From the NCBI GenBank assembly GCA_028023455.1, contig JAQFVV010012673.1:916567-980566 (forward strand): a DNA stretch of 64,000 bases, given 5' to 3'. Made by a program: the position numbers and the translations under genes. Positions 47,204 to 59,662 of this stretch are shown here, piece after piece; positions within the stretch are counted from its first letter, which is position 1, and each line of letters opens with the position of its first letter. Origin of the DNA: Epiperipatus broadwayi (Eukaryota; Onychophora; Udeonychophora; Euonychophora; Peripatidae). The notes beneath the pieces are model-generated. The model saw only the letters and a list, made by a program, of their open reading frames with translations, was not told the origin of the DNA and searched no databases.

Positions 47204-47499
47204 AAATGTATAAATTCCATATATAGCCAAGTTTGAAGCCATGAATCAAATTTTTGTTAAAGTTTACCTCAGTCATCTAAAGTGTCTACAGCGATTATTT
47301 TTTTAAAAAAAATGGGAGAGACAAGCAAATCCACCAGTACATACTTATTAAAAAGTATTTATAATAGCTCTTTTTAAAATGGTAGAAGGAAGCCAATCAA
47401 CAATAAATAATTTTAGAATTAAAGAAACAAGCAAGTCAATTGATTCATGTTTATCTTAACAGTATCTGCAATAACTTTCTTTTTTTATGGAGCAAAGAC

Positions 47500-47565
47500 A
47501 AGCAGTCTGAAAATTCAAACTCAGGACATTTATAAGAAGTGAAAGTGATCGGGTAACTATGAACT
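47500..47565 (-). ncRNA. tRNA-like fragment, degenerate
   Basis: Minus strand: TAGTTACCCGATCAC (A-box-like), then CCTGAGTTTGAATTTTCAG (B-box-like). Similar to 24925-25012. Low complexity around it; a SINE relic at best. Confidence 0.25.
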
Positions 47566-49044
47566 TTCTTTAACAGATTTTTATTCTTACTTATTAAAAG
47601 TAAACCTTAATTTACTGGTCAAAGCAATTTTCTTTTTTGATACAGAAACATTAAAGACTTGTTTATCTATAGTTATTTGCAATATCACACAACATAGCAC
47701 AAACATAGTTTAAATCTTTAAACTTAAATTTTTCATTATTTTTTTATTATTTTTTTTATATTATATATTGTAATGTTGAAATGTTTTTTTTTTAATTGTT
47801 CTTCAGTTGTTAATGATAATGAGCAACCTATAAATATATGCATTTATAATGTTTTTTTTATTTTATCTTGTTGCATATTAAAATTAATATCATGTATTTT
47901 ATTTTCTTTTGCTAAAAGGTTGCAAAAAATATTTTTATATATGTAATTTGTGGGTATACATTTTAAACATATATGTTAACATTACCGAATGTGTGCATGT
48001 GTAACTGCTTATACAAACATGTCAAGGAATAGGTTATATATAAATAGTTTAGGTGTGAGAAATTATAGAGCAAGGCTTACATATGAATGGAAGTGAAATA
48101 AAACACACAGGATACATATGAAATTTATTCTATGATATAATAAGTTAGGAAAGACTTAAGTAAGCATTCCATAAAATGTATTTTTTTAAGCCAGCTTATT
48201 TTAAAATATCCAGAAATGACAAACCTATATATTAAGTTTATTTGCTTGTGCTTATATAAATTTTTATATTAATTTTTGTATTGAATTAATGTAATAATAA
48301 GCCATTTATTTAATTATTGATTTGATTTTAAAGAAAGAAAGAAAGAGTAATAGTATTAATAAAATATAATTATATATATCTTAATTGGTTTTCCGAGTTC
48401 TTATTAAAAAAAATATTGTTGTGTTTTTCTTGTCTTGATTCTATCATTTTAATTCATCATCATTGCTCACAGTTATTAATTATTATCATTCGTAAATATT
48501 GAGCAATCACTTGCAAATATTAAGCGCTCGCAAAAGGTTAAGTAAACTAGAATGTTAATTTATCTTTGGGTATTTAAGGATTAAGCTTGATAATAACCAA
48601 ATTTTAATAATTATAGTTCAATAGTGGAAAGGCTAAAATTGGGTTGTGTCCATGAGTTTTGATCATCCTCATCAAAAATGGATATCGTGTTATTGGTTAA
48701 AATGTTTCAAATAATACTATATAAGAGTTATGATCGCCATCATCATCATTAATAAATTATAATCACTCAATCTAACGGTTAACAGAATTAATATATTTTA
48801 ATAAATAGGGGTTTATGGAAAGTTGAATATTATGCAAAGAGATTCATGATGATCAATCATCATCACTAGTATTATTAAATCCTAATCTTAACTATAAAAG
48901 TATTTTAGTAAATAACTATAAACTTATATAAATGCTAGTGAATGTAATATTTAAATCCCCGTTTGAAATAGGATAATTTTTAATAGATGCCTATAAGTTT
49001 ATAAAGATAAATTTATTGTTGTGAGTTTATTAATAAGCTATGGC

Positions 49045-49130
49045 TGGTATCATCACTATCACTATTATTATCATTATTATTATGATATCACTATTATTAT
49101 CATTCATCATTATTATCATCATCATTATTA
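49045..49130. repeat. degenerate ATY trinucleotide repeat
   Basis: TATCATTATTATTATGATATC-type ATC/ATT repeats, forming a poly-Y/H/I-like translation that is not a gene. It resembles an RTE 3' tail in composition, but no LINE sequence adjoins it. Confidence 0.7.
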
Positions 49131-50036
49131 CCTTTATATTATGATAAATAATCTAGTTAAATGGCCATCAATATCAATAATGGTCTTCACATGCTTGTTT
49201 GGAAGCCATTAATAGGATTATACATGTCTGTTCATCAATATACGTAAATGAGCTAGCAATGTCTATAAGAATCTTTGATCTATAATATAAATTTTGGTAA
49301 TATTGGGATCTTGTAATTTTATCGATATAGATAAAATGTAAGAATGTCATTTTTTCATTAGTCATCCAAGTCATGTGTGATAAAAATGTACTGAATGAGT
49401 TTGAACTCAGTACACTCTAGACAGATATTTATCTAGATTTAAAACAATCTAGTGGCGCTCATGGGAAAACACATATACTTAGCTAAACTGAATAAAGAGT
49501 GATATAATTCCTTTCCAACTTCATAATATTAACTTTATATAATATATATTTTATAAGTTGTCATGAATAGCACCAGTGTGTGCATGTGACCATGAATGGT
49601 CTTATATGGTTGGAAAGAAGAATAGGAAGGATTCTTTGTTAAAAGAACCTAGTATGGGAGATAAGCATAATGCACTCCAGGAATCTCAAAGTGGGTAATT
49701 TTATTCAGTTGCTATATTTAATATTCTTTTATTTGATGACAATGGCCAGTATGTTTTATTGTTCAAATGACATCCCCAATATTTAGATATTATTAAATCT
49801 TTAATGATGATAGTTTTAATTGTCATTGTTGTTATTTTATATGGAGAAATGAGATAACTTATTTATTTCATTACTAATGTGACAGAATTAATGTTTAGGA
49901 TAGTTGCAATCGGGCTATAATGTTATATTTAGTTATTGAATTATGGCAACTATCATTTCATCACTCATCTATTTATCTATACTGTGACAATGTTTACTTA
50001 CTGTTACAAATAACAGATTGGATAAACATATATGTT

Positions 50037-50475
<439 letters not shown>

Positions 50476-50708
50476 AAGACATATATATTTTAAAGAAAAA
50501 AAATTTTCTTATTGTGGTTGTTAAAATGTTTGCTAACAGTGGTGATAATAAGTTAAATATATAATAATAAGGAAGTAGAGAAGAGCATTATATGACTATA
50601 GAAACCAATTGCAAAACGAATATATCCTTATCTATATAGAACATCTGGTTCACTATTTGTTTATATGATATGTAGTGATGCAGTACTTTATTTTTTTCTG
50701 TACAAGCT

Positions 50709-51610
50709 TTTTATTTCTGAAATATTTGTATCTAATTGTAGGGCTGCAATGTATTCTCTTATCTGCCATATTTTTCCATAAAAGAAATCAATATTGTACT
50801 TTGTTAGAGTGTCTTTGGGCTAATTTTTATGTCCTAAATGGAGTCTGTTTCTCTTACAATAACTGTGAAGAAGATCACTATGAAAATACTTAAGGAGCTA
50901 ATCATTCAAGAATCTTTGGTCTCCTAATCATCAAAAAAGCTTGTATTTCTGAAATATTTCTATCTGAACATCACATGATCACCATTTCTTATGCTTCTGA
51001 CATCCATTAATTACTCTGGCTTGCACCGAGTGGCACTACTGTCTGGAGAGTTTTGTCCATTTTATTTGTATTTAATTGTAGTGCTCTGATGTTGTCTGTT
51101 CTTTACCATATCTTTTCATAAAATGAATCAATATTGTACTTTGTTAGAGTTATTTTGAGTTAATTTTTATGACCTAAATGGATTCTGCTTCTCTTACAAT
51201 AACTATGATGAAGATCATTATAAAAATACTTGTTTAAAAACTAATCATTCAAGAATCTTTGGTCTTCCATCCATCAAAACAGCTTTTCCTTTCTGAAATA
51301 TTTGTATCAAATTGTAGTGTTCTGACGTATTCTGTTCTTTACCATATCTTTTCATAAAATGAATCAATATTGTTTTTTATTAGAATGTTTTTGAGTTACT
51401 TTTTATGACTTAAATATTTTTCTTACAATAAATATGATGAAGATCATTATAAAAACACTTGTTAAGAAGTTAATCATTCATAGAATTTTTGATCTCCCAT
51501 CCATCAAAAAAAATATTTTTTCTTAAATGTTTTTATCTAATTGTAATGCTCTGACATACTTTGTTCTTTGCCATATCTTTTCATAAAAGGAATCAATATT
51601 GTAATATGGT
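50709..51610 (+). repeat. tandem ~230-240-bp repeat, about 4 copies
   Basis: Units are anchored on TAATTGTAG(T)GCTCTGA at about 50733, 51072, 51311 and 51539. Shared blocks are CCATATCTTTTCATAAAATG, AATCAATATTGTACTTTGTT, GAAGATCATTATAAAAA and TAATCATTCAAGAATCTTTG. The first interval is longer because a MITE lies in it. The last unit is truncated. Satellite-like; not protein coding. Confidence 0.8.
50967..51062. mobile_element. HR-2 MITE nested in the 240-bp array
   Basis: AACATCACATGATCACCATT at the left and GGCACTACTGTCTGGAGAG near the right match HR-2 ends elsewhere. Flanks ATTTCTATCT and ATTTGTATTT look like an imperfect 10-bp target duplication. The middle, including any ribozyme, is deleted. 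Confidence 0.6.
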
Positions 51611-51871
51611 AATGATGAGATGCATTATTTAATTTGTTAAAAGCAGCACCATGGTTGAAGACTGTGGTGTAACATCATATAGTTACTAATATATTTAAAT
51701 TGTCTCACATTGTCAATTTGGTAACCACCCATGTTAAAAGTTTTGAAATTTTTTCTTGCATAAATGTCTTAAAACCAAACATATACTTTAAGACATCCCT
51801 ATAAATTTTTGTGAGTAGTCTTTTTTTAAAACTAAACCAATAAAATATATAATACAATTTATTTAGACAGA

Positions 51872-51935
51872 ATATGAACCCAGACTTTTAGACTCCCTAC
51901 AGTTATTCACTCCATCTTATAGAATGGACGTGCAC
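51872..51935 (-). ncRNA. single tRNA-like SINE unit
   Basis: Minus strand: GGAGTGAATAACTGTAGGGA and TCTGGGTTCATATTC (B-box-like), the same unit as in the hairpin pairs at 31838 and 32430. Confidence 0.4.
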
Positions 51936-52335
51936 AACCACATGCATGTGAAAAAGATAAATGATCTCCAATATACTTATTTCATGCAGAACTCATAAGT
52001 TGGCCCAGTTCATTGTCTCCCACATATATACACAATAAGTGCTCAGTTTATATTAAAATAGCAAATATTCAAACTTTGATGAACATGCTTTAATGTTTTC
52101 TACCCTCCAATTCTTTATCCATCCATATCATTGAAAATCTGATGATGGAAAGTCCAAGTCTCTTGTTGATGCCAATATTATTGTCATTCCATGTTGGCTT
52201 TAAGTCATTCTGATCCCTCATATATAGGACCTTTATATGTTCATCCATTTAAATACTATTGGATTTTTAGGCAACACAACCTCAAGCTACATTAATGTTT
52301 TTATTCTCTTCACTTGTATCCAATTATCCGTGGTT

Positions 52336-52350
52336 GGGGGGGGGGGGGGG
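52336..52350 (+). repeat. poly-G run, 15 nt
   Basis: Uninterrupted G15 in an AT-rich setting; the second such run in the window after 10284-10361. Confidence 0.9.
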
Positions 52351-52972
52351 CTGCTCAGGACAATTGATGGAAGTACTTTTTTACATTCATATTAAATACT
52401 GGAACAGTAGAAAAATTTTTGAGATTAGTTAGCATATTTTTTTTGGGTACAAATATTCTTAACAAATTTCATTAGTTTACAAGCTAATGGATTATTTCCG
52501 TTATTTTAATACTTTATTGGAGATCTAATAGGGACACAGCCACTTTCCATTTTTACTATTGCCAAGACCTGACAACTCTATCAATTTGTAACACATTAGT
52601 GTTGGTGATGATATCCTATGTAGTTTGTTGTAATAACAGATTAGTAGACTCTGAAGCCCAGCCGTGTCATTTCTGATGTTCAAACATGGATTTAACAACT
52701 ACTTTTGTCTATTATATTAGTGGTTTGTCTTAAGTAATCACCAGGTTACCAAAATTAGTTGTAATATACCTAATTTAAAACATCACTTTAAACATTACTA
52801 CTGAGATATTTTTTAAAAAATTAAAATGAAGTATTTGGATTATTTAAATAAAGTTAATTTTTAAAGACATTCAATACCACATAAAAAGATGATGGAAATT
52901 GTCAAATATAAAAATACAACTAAAATGCAGTATACTTTTAATTCAATTTAAACTCTGAAAAATATAGCCACT

Positions 52973-52986
52973 AGATGGCAGTGCAA
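52973..52986 (+). promoter_or_regulatory. CTCF-like core motif
   Basis: CCACTAGATGGCAG fits the CTCF core consensus CCASYAGRKGGC at every position. A single motif has modest weight. Reverse-complement relatives (GCCATCTA) recur at 35188, 53870 and 54713, so it may belong to a repeat. Confidence 0.3.
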
Positions 52987-53849
52987 AATTTTTGTAAACA
53001 CCTTATTTCTGATATATAAAGCTACATAACCATGAAACCATGTAATTGCTTATTTATATGGACTATGATGTAAGTAATATTTATTATTACTTAATAAATA
53101 TAATAGAATATTTTACAGCTTAATGGTTTTTAAGAATTTAACATTCTGAGAGCGATTGAGCCGTAATTCATGGGCTTTGAACTCGAAACCCACCTCACTG
53201 CATTAATCCATGCAGAGATTATTACTTAATTTGCAACAACAATAATAGTAGTAATGGTAGTGATTTTAATACTACTCAGCAATCGATCTCACTTTACTTT
53301 TAAAACATTTCTAAATCTTTCTTCATTTTCGTCGTATTACAAGGGTTGAAAGAAGTTTAGAATGTAATTAAAGAAATTTTTAGAATAAATTAGTCATTAA
53401 TTTTATAGAACAGCTGCTAGAATGGGTTCAGTTTTGTCAGTTGATTTTACCGGCACAGTAAGATCAGAAAGTATTAAAATAAAATAAACATAGGGGTGGA
53501 GCTGATTTGAACGGCAACATGTAAATAAAACTCTGCGAAGTAAACTTTCAAATTTAAATTAAACCTATTAAATGGATTATTTGTTATAATGTCACGGTTC
53601 ATACACATTAGCCTAGATTTTATATTTAAACTTTAATTCCCAAATTAATTGGAACAATTGCAAAAACATGTATTTTAATATTCATTACTTAATGTCAGAT
53701 TTTAAACAAAACAGAAATGGAAACTTAAAACTGATTCAAAATATGTTTTAAATTAGATAGTTTAAATTTTATCAGAAGATTATATAACTGAGTAAAGTAT
53801 TTCCTCTACTGTCATTTCATAACACTAATGATGTAATGGGTTAAATGAG

Positions 53850-54180
53850 TTCACTTCACTCTAGCGCCATCTATAGTAAGGTTGTTAGTGCATAAATTAC
53901 AATACTCTAATGTTTCTGGCTTTTACATTTATCAATTGGGCTCATGATTTAAATCTGGAAAAAATGAAATTACACATCTAGCAAGCACTTTTACCTCTAT
54001 TTTACTAGTCAAGCTAAAAATTCTATGGTTTAGAACCCAAACCAACCTTCTTCAGCAGTTAGGTGCATTAGAATCCATGCTCTATATTTAGTAATAATAC
54101 GTCCTTTAGTAATTTAGTTTTTAATTTAAAGTTTGTGATGATGGTATTTTTGTTTTGAGTATATGTTGAAGTACATCCAT
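53850..54180 (+). repeat. direct repeat R1 (SINE-like) flanking an RTE fragment
   Basis: Contains GCGCCATCTATAGTAAGG, then TAGCAAGCACTTTTACC (A-box-like), CTATTTTACTAGTCAA and GGTTTAGAACCC (B-box-like), then GTTGAAGTACATCCATAAT. The same order appears at 54700-55035. Probably tRNA-derived. Confidence 0.45.
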
Positions 54181-54225
54181 AATCCCATATTAAGTAGTAA
54201 ATAACTTTTAGAAGGAAAACACATC

Positions 54226-54698
54226 ATTTTCAATCCTTATCAATCAACTGCTGCATGCAGGTTTTTCCAAGTTGAAATCCAGTTTTCCCAACCATATACT
54301 TTCTTTTCCACATCACATAAGCAAACTTCCTTATTTTATCCATCCATATCATATGTAGTCTATTTCCAGATCTTTGAAATTTCTTGTAAATTTTCAACCA
54401 TCCTTCTATTATCATCTCTTTTACAAATATGTCTAACCTAGATCCATTTTTGTCTTTTAATTTTTTTCAGTGATATCAATAACAACTATTGTCCTCTCAT
54501 CCATGTATTTCATTTTTGATTTCTTCTTGGTAATCCTGATAATATATATATATATATATATATCTTCTTACTTTGTCAAGCATTCTGAGCTGATGAAAAG
54601 CCATAGGCATATTTCTTATTATAGAAATAAGTAAAACAATTTCCTCCAATACTCTTTCATAACACTTTATAGAATAATAACTAATAAAATTAAACAAT
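54226..54698 (-). pseudogene. RTE LINE 3' fragment
   Basis: Minus strand 'IWMDKIRKFAYVMWKRK', 'QLGKTCMQQLIDKD' and upstream 'LISIIRNMPMAFHQLRMLD' match the RTE C-terminus with frameshifts. A (TA)n tract (about 54540-54562) is inside it. It lies between the direct repeats R1 and R2. Confidence 0.7.
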
Positions 54699-54699
54699 T

Positions 54700-55035
54700 C
54701 AGTTACTGCAATGCCATCTACAATAAGGTTAAATAATTAGGGTCTATCAGATGATAGACAATACCCCAATAAGTTATTTGTCTTTTGCCTTTGTCACGTA
54801 AATATGCATTTAGGTACTACCATTATCTCCATTTTATTATTCAAACTGAAAGCTGAAAAATTGAAATACTAATGTTTTAATCCCAATCCAACCTGCTTGA
54901 ACCATTATGTTCATTCAAGCCCATTTTAAAAACTACATATTTTAGAGGCCTTAGAACTCTGTTATTTGTAGATCTGAAGTTGAACCAAGCTACTTGAGTG
55001 ATTATATTTGTTGAAGTTCATTTATAATCTATATA
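54700..55035 (+). repeat. direct repeat R2
   Basis: TGCCATCTACAATAAGG, TTTAGGTACTACCATTATC, CATTTTATTATTCAAAC, GTTTTAATCCCAATCC and GTTGAAGTTCATTTATAAT parallel R1. Confidence 0.45.
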
Positions 55036-55615
55036 TCTTAGGATCTTCTGGTGTTTTATTCATTGTAGGTAGCTATATCTGCTATTTTGAAATGTTAAAA
55101 ATAGCAAATCATTTAATTTGTATGTGTTTCGGTGAAACTTTGTGTCATTAATTGTTAAATATCTTTTTTTAAAAAAAAAAAAAAAAAATAACAATTAGCT
55201 TTAAATGATAGAGATATTCTAATATATAATTACAAATATAATTCTTTACTGTTTGCAATATATAATAAAACAAACAACTCTTTACTTTAGTGATGGCAAT
55301 AGTAAGATTAAGTACCAGATGATATTGCATTTAAATTTCCATCCCTAAAAATATCTGGATTTTTTATCAGGAAGTTTGGGGTTCAAACTTGGAAGTAATG
55401 TAGTTAATTATTATAATAAAACTTCCGCTAATAGATTATGTATTGCAATATATTTTGATGGATCTTTTAGATGGAAATATTTAATGTGTGGAGTTTATAA
55501 TTATTTAATTAGAAAGCACTTAATTTATAACAAGACTGAATGAATACCAACTGCCCCAGACCAAGAATTAAAGTAAACCTGACAGTATTGATTGCATTCA
55601 AAAGGCAGATCGTTT

Positions 55616-55618
<3 letters not shown>

Positions 55619-55696
<78 letters not shown>

Positions 55697-55707
55697 TTTT
55701 ATATAAT

Positions 55708-55735
<28 letters not shown>
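55619..55735. repeat. compound (TC)n(TA)n(GA)n(TA)n microsatellite
   Basis: TC repeats, then TA repeats, GAGAGAGAGA and more TA repeats; CT and GA parts can pair as a hairpin. Confidence 0.9.
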
Positions 55736-55740
<5 letters not shown>

Positions 55741-56081
55741 GTTCCCAACCAGTAACCACCTAAACATTCACAGTAAAACATAGTAATCAACCTTTTTCAC
55801 TGCTTATTATTTCTAAATAATACATGGGCAATTTAAAAGTATTGCAGTTTGTAATGTTAATTGACTATTTATTGGTCTGCATTACAGTGACATGTTTATT
55901 TCATGTTTAAAGAGGTTTATTTAAACTTCAATGTATCAATATTTCATACTCTATAGTCAAGTTGCAAGCTTTAAGTGTCCATATATATTCAATGGACCAT
56001 TAGTAAGAATGGATTTCCATTTTTGCTATTAAAAGGTGTGAATGTTGCCTTGACAGCATGTTTAGGTGGTTACTGGTTGGA

Positions 56082-56085
<4 letters not shown>
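55736..56085. mobile_element. MITE with ~45-bp terminal inverted repeats
   Basis: The left end, AAGTTCCCAACCAGTAACCA and onward, is mirrored at 56056-56085 (TTAGGTGGTTACTGGTTGGA). Both ends abut (TA)n tracts. A separate copy of the right end occurs at 56165-56213, including ACTATGTTTTACTGTGAATG. Confidence 0.65.
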
Positions 56086-56117
<32 letters not shown>

Positions 56118-56125
56118 ATATAACC

Positions 56126-56153
<28 letters not shown>

Positions 56154-56156
<3 letters not shown>

Positions 56157-56230
56157 AACATTTTTGTTACTATGTTTTACTGTGAATGTTTAGGTGGTTA
56201 CTGGTTGGAACTTTATATATATATATATAT
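56154..56230. repeat. fragment: element start plus MITE right end
   Basis: Begins TGTAACATTTTT exactly like the element at 56231, then reads TGTTACTATGTTTTACTGTG as in the MITE terminus, and ends in (TA)n. It looks like a microsatellite-mediated rearrangement between the two neighbours. Confidence 0.5.
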
Positions 56231-57447
56231 TGTAACATTTTTTCCCATCTGACTAGGTCTCTGTTACACATATAATGTGTGAGTTGATCAAGTTATGGAA
56301 AAATAAGAAAGTTTCATTTCTATTTCTAAAAACATAACTATATTTCCTGATCAACTCTACCTAGTAATTGATACGATTTATGCTATTGATGAAATCAGCT
56401 TTTATTTCTTTTTATCAGGGCACCAGGATTCATGTAAGAATCCGCTGAAATCTGTCGCATCGCATCTCGAGAATTAAAAAGAAAAATGTTTTTAAAAGAA
56501 TCGGTATCATATTCTACCGTAACTAGAGTTATTTTCTAGTAGTATTATTATTCCTGGAGTTTAGTCAACACATATTGGCAAAGGTAAATTATATTCTGAA
56601 ATCTCACTAAAGTAATATTAATAAATTTAATAATAAACATTAATAACTATTATTAATAACATACAATGAAAAGTTGATATTAGAAATAAATATTTTTATT
56701 CTAACAAATTAAAATATTTAAAGATAAATTACAAATTAAATAAAACTGGAGAGAACACACACTAATCCAGCTATGAATCCATTAATAAAGTAAAGTAATT
56801 AAAACAATTAATTAAAGTTCCTGGGTAAACAAGAGTCTTTTGAACAATAAAATTAAAGTCTATATCAGATCCTATTATAAGCATATTTTTAAGAATTGTT
56901 TGCAAATGCTTAATTTTGTCACAATCAGGAATGGTTAATATTAACTTACCGGTAAGTTTAGTGAGTTCATGAAGATTGTAGATTACTATGCATAGTTTTT
57001 TTTGTGGGGGAATGAGCTTGGCCATCGGTTATAAGTTGATCTTGGTCTATTCCACTGGTTGGTCATAAAAGCTTTTCTGGTGTCCATCTTCATGAATGAT
57101 GTCAGCAAAAACCCCAGCCCACTCCAACATGCAGATTTAGGTTCATAATCTTGTACATTCTTTATCATTTTTTAATTAAAAAGTTCTCTTTTTATCAAGT
57201 CTTTCGGCCATCTTTAATTAACTAAAATATTTTTCTTTTAGCGTATCTGGCTTAGTAATTTGTGTGTCTTTTGTTATCTCCAATTTTTACTTTTATTTTT
57301 TTAACTGGATAAAAAAAAATGTGGACTAAAAATTTAACTTTCATTGTACATTTAAAAAAAATTATACTAATGAAAATATATATATATATTTTAGCTATTA
57401 CCAAATTTCAATACGTACATTTGTACCATATATAAATAAACAGTACA
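56231..57447 (+). mobile_element. (TA)n-targeted element TAE5, 1217 bp
   Basis: Begins TGTAACATTT after (TA)n and ends AGTACA before (TA)n. Related to 59663-61009: shared AGCTTTTATTTCTTT, GGCACCAGGATTC-like and ACTTACCGGTAAGTT blocks in the same order. No TATA box like those of the TAE1-TAE4 set; a minus-strand ORF (56771-57025) has no motif. Orientation assumed. A solo LTR or a TIR element remain possible. Confidence 0.5.
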
Positions 57448-57454
57448 ATATATA

Positions 57455-57690
57455 TATAATGGGACGATCCTTTCAGGACTCGAGGAAGTCGCATCTAACT
57501 ATATTCGGAATTTGAGTCTTCTTATAGAATGCCATGGATGATGTGATTTAAAACATAATCCAATCCACTCCTCTATTAATAACCTCATTACTCTCGGAAT
57601 TCGAGCTCAGAGTAGAAATCGCAATTGACTCTCTTCAGGCATTTCCACAAATATCCCATAGTAATGATAAATTTAGTATAAGCTATATAT
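57455..57690 (-). mobile_element. tRNA-derived SINE-like repeat, copy 2
   Basis: Minus strand: TGCCTGAAGAGAGTCAATTG, CTGAGCTCGAATTCCGAGAG (B-box-like TCGAATTCC), CATCCATGGCATTCTATAAG, GACTCAAATTCCGAATATAG, AGATGCGACTTCC. Same block order as 34350-34625 at about 70 % identity. It sits at the right flank of TAE5. Confidence 0.5.
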
Positions 57691-59642
57691 AACTTTTTTA
57701 TAAATATTAAATCACTAAGTTGATTCAATATATATATATATATATGCGTGAGTATGTATATTTATAATTATTGGTTTTATAAAATGACTAAATAAAATAA
57801 ACAAACGAGACCTGTTTAATTTTAAAATCAAGTTTAACACATTTTAATCCGTAATAGAAATAAAAATATTATCACAAAATAATAAAAATATTAAAATTTA
57901 GAATTATAATCTGTGCTTATATATACAATAATAAACTATTTAACATTCAGAAAAAAACATAATGTAATTATTTACATATATATAATTTAAAATCATGATG
58001 TACAATAAATAATACCACCATACATTATAAATCTACGTATTGTGTCATTAAAATGGTTCAGTGTGTGTTATATGTCTACATAAGATAACATCCATTCACA
58101 CTAGATTAATAATAGAAGGTATTCTGATATTAATTATGTATGTTTAAAAAGAAATTATGATAATTGTCAGGTAAGATTCAATTTGGAATATAATAAAACT
58201 TACTTCCAAATTGAAATAATTTAAAAACCTTTACCTTAGTCAGCCGTCACTTTCACCAGAGCATATATCAAAATATCAACATCTAAATTTTATTAAATAA
58301 ATAAAAATAAAATGTTCATCTTATCAGTTCTCCAATTTAATATACAAAGTAATTTTTCCACGTAAATATAATTATCCCCAAAGGAAATAAAGTTTAAGAG
58401 TTATTAAAGTGCACAACGAAGTATTCCAAGATGCGAAAGAATAATGGTTTCATATTCCTCCTTAGATGAAATAAAATGACGATGAATGTTGAAAGGTAAA
58501 GTTTCTTGATCATCCTTCGAAGAGGTAATCCAAATATTCATTCTTTTAAATATTTGCATAGTAAAATATTTAAAATCTTCTTCAATATAATACTCCATTA
58601 TTAAGGCAACTTTTTTATTGGAAATTACGATGATTATAATTAAAGAGTCTTTATTATTGAAAATTTATTATTCTGAAGCAATTAACTTATTTAAGAGTTC
58701 TTTTAATATTAAGGGTGGATGGGAAGTGAATGGATTTGTGGGTAGTTTTTAATAGTATATATAATGTGTGGTTTTTTTGTAGTTCTTTACACTTGAGAAG
58801 TCTGCTTGTAGCAGTGAAACCTTAGGTTGTGTTTTAATATTATTTTTATGCTGGTCTGGTTTAATTTTAGATTTGGGGTAGTTTTGATTTTAGGCATTAA
58901 GTAGGAATAAATTTACATGTTCAGGTTTAAAACATCAGCAAAAATCCTTGGCATAAATTGTCTAGCCAAAGAACATCTTTATAAACTTTTGTCTTCTTAA
59001 ACATATATTTTGAAAACTCATTTCGAAGACGTTGATAACTCTTATAACCTTGTCAATTTCAATGATTATTTTTTTTTATAGTTCTTTATAATATTAAAAG
59101 TAAGTAAATTAATTACTTGAAGAAAGTTTTAAAATATTGAATCTTCTTTTTTTCTTAAATGTGTTCTAAATTCGAACACAATTAAATTTACAGACGTAGT
59201 TCTTGCCTTGATAACTAAATAGAAGATTATTGTTATAACAATATTAGTTCGTTTTTATACTTGGATCAATTTCTGACAGCATATCACATAATCATGCCCA
59301 CGCTCTCTATTGTTTAAAATATACAATTTGTAATGAACTTAAAATGTTTATTGCCTTTGTTTCAACTGATAAAATGAAATGATGTCTTACGGCTTTGTCA
59401 ATGTCAAGTTTTGGTTAATAAAAAAATACTATTAGTTAGAAACATTTATTTATGTGTGTGTATAAACAAATTAGAATAATTCATTTTAGAATTATTCTTT
59501 TAATATTAATTAGTTTATATATAACTGATATATAAAAAGCTTAAGATAGGTGTATGTTATTTATATCTGTTGATTCGATATAGGCACAGTTAAATTCATA
59601 AAGAAACACATTGTTTTAGATGAGGCTCATATGATACTCTCA
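57691..59642. other. AT-rich interval with one ORF of note
   Basis: Apart from the ORF at 58404-58598, nothing is recognised. Confidence 0.35.
58404..58598 (-). CDS. short ORF of unknown function
   Basis: 64 codons, MEYYIEEDFKYFTMQIFKRM at the start and SSKEEYETIILSHLGILRCA at the end. Composition is protein-like rather than low complexity, with balanced charges and several aromatics. The frame stays open about 20 codons upstream of the ATG. No splice site pair or homologue could be recognised. It could be a decayed exon or chance. Confidence 0.2.
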   Translation of the reverse strand: MEYYIEEDFKYFTMQIFKRMNIWITSSKDDQETLPFNIHRHFISSKEEYETIILSHLGILRCAL

Positions 59643-59662
59643 CAATATATATATATATATAT
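59643..59662. repeat. (TA)n tract at left of TAE6
   Basis: Short pure TA tract preceding TGTACC. Confidence 0.85.

Larger units (their letters stand above)
51936..53849. other. AT-rich interval, mostly unassigned
   Basis: Holds a 15-nt poly-G (52336-52350), a CTCF-like motif (about 52973) and, at 53150-53215, a possible B-box remnant (TTTGAACTCGAAACCC). No gene recognised. Confidence 0.35.

Noticed and set aside
52130-52160. CTGATGA...GAAA near 52140 as a further hammerhead
   Set aside because: Only 2 nt separate the boxes, so no stem II is possible.
55540-56193. ORFs at 55540-55734 and 55975-56193
   Set aside because: Mostly (TC)n/(TA)n microsatellite and MITE sequence; no domain.
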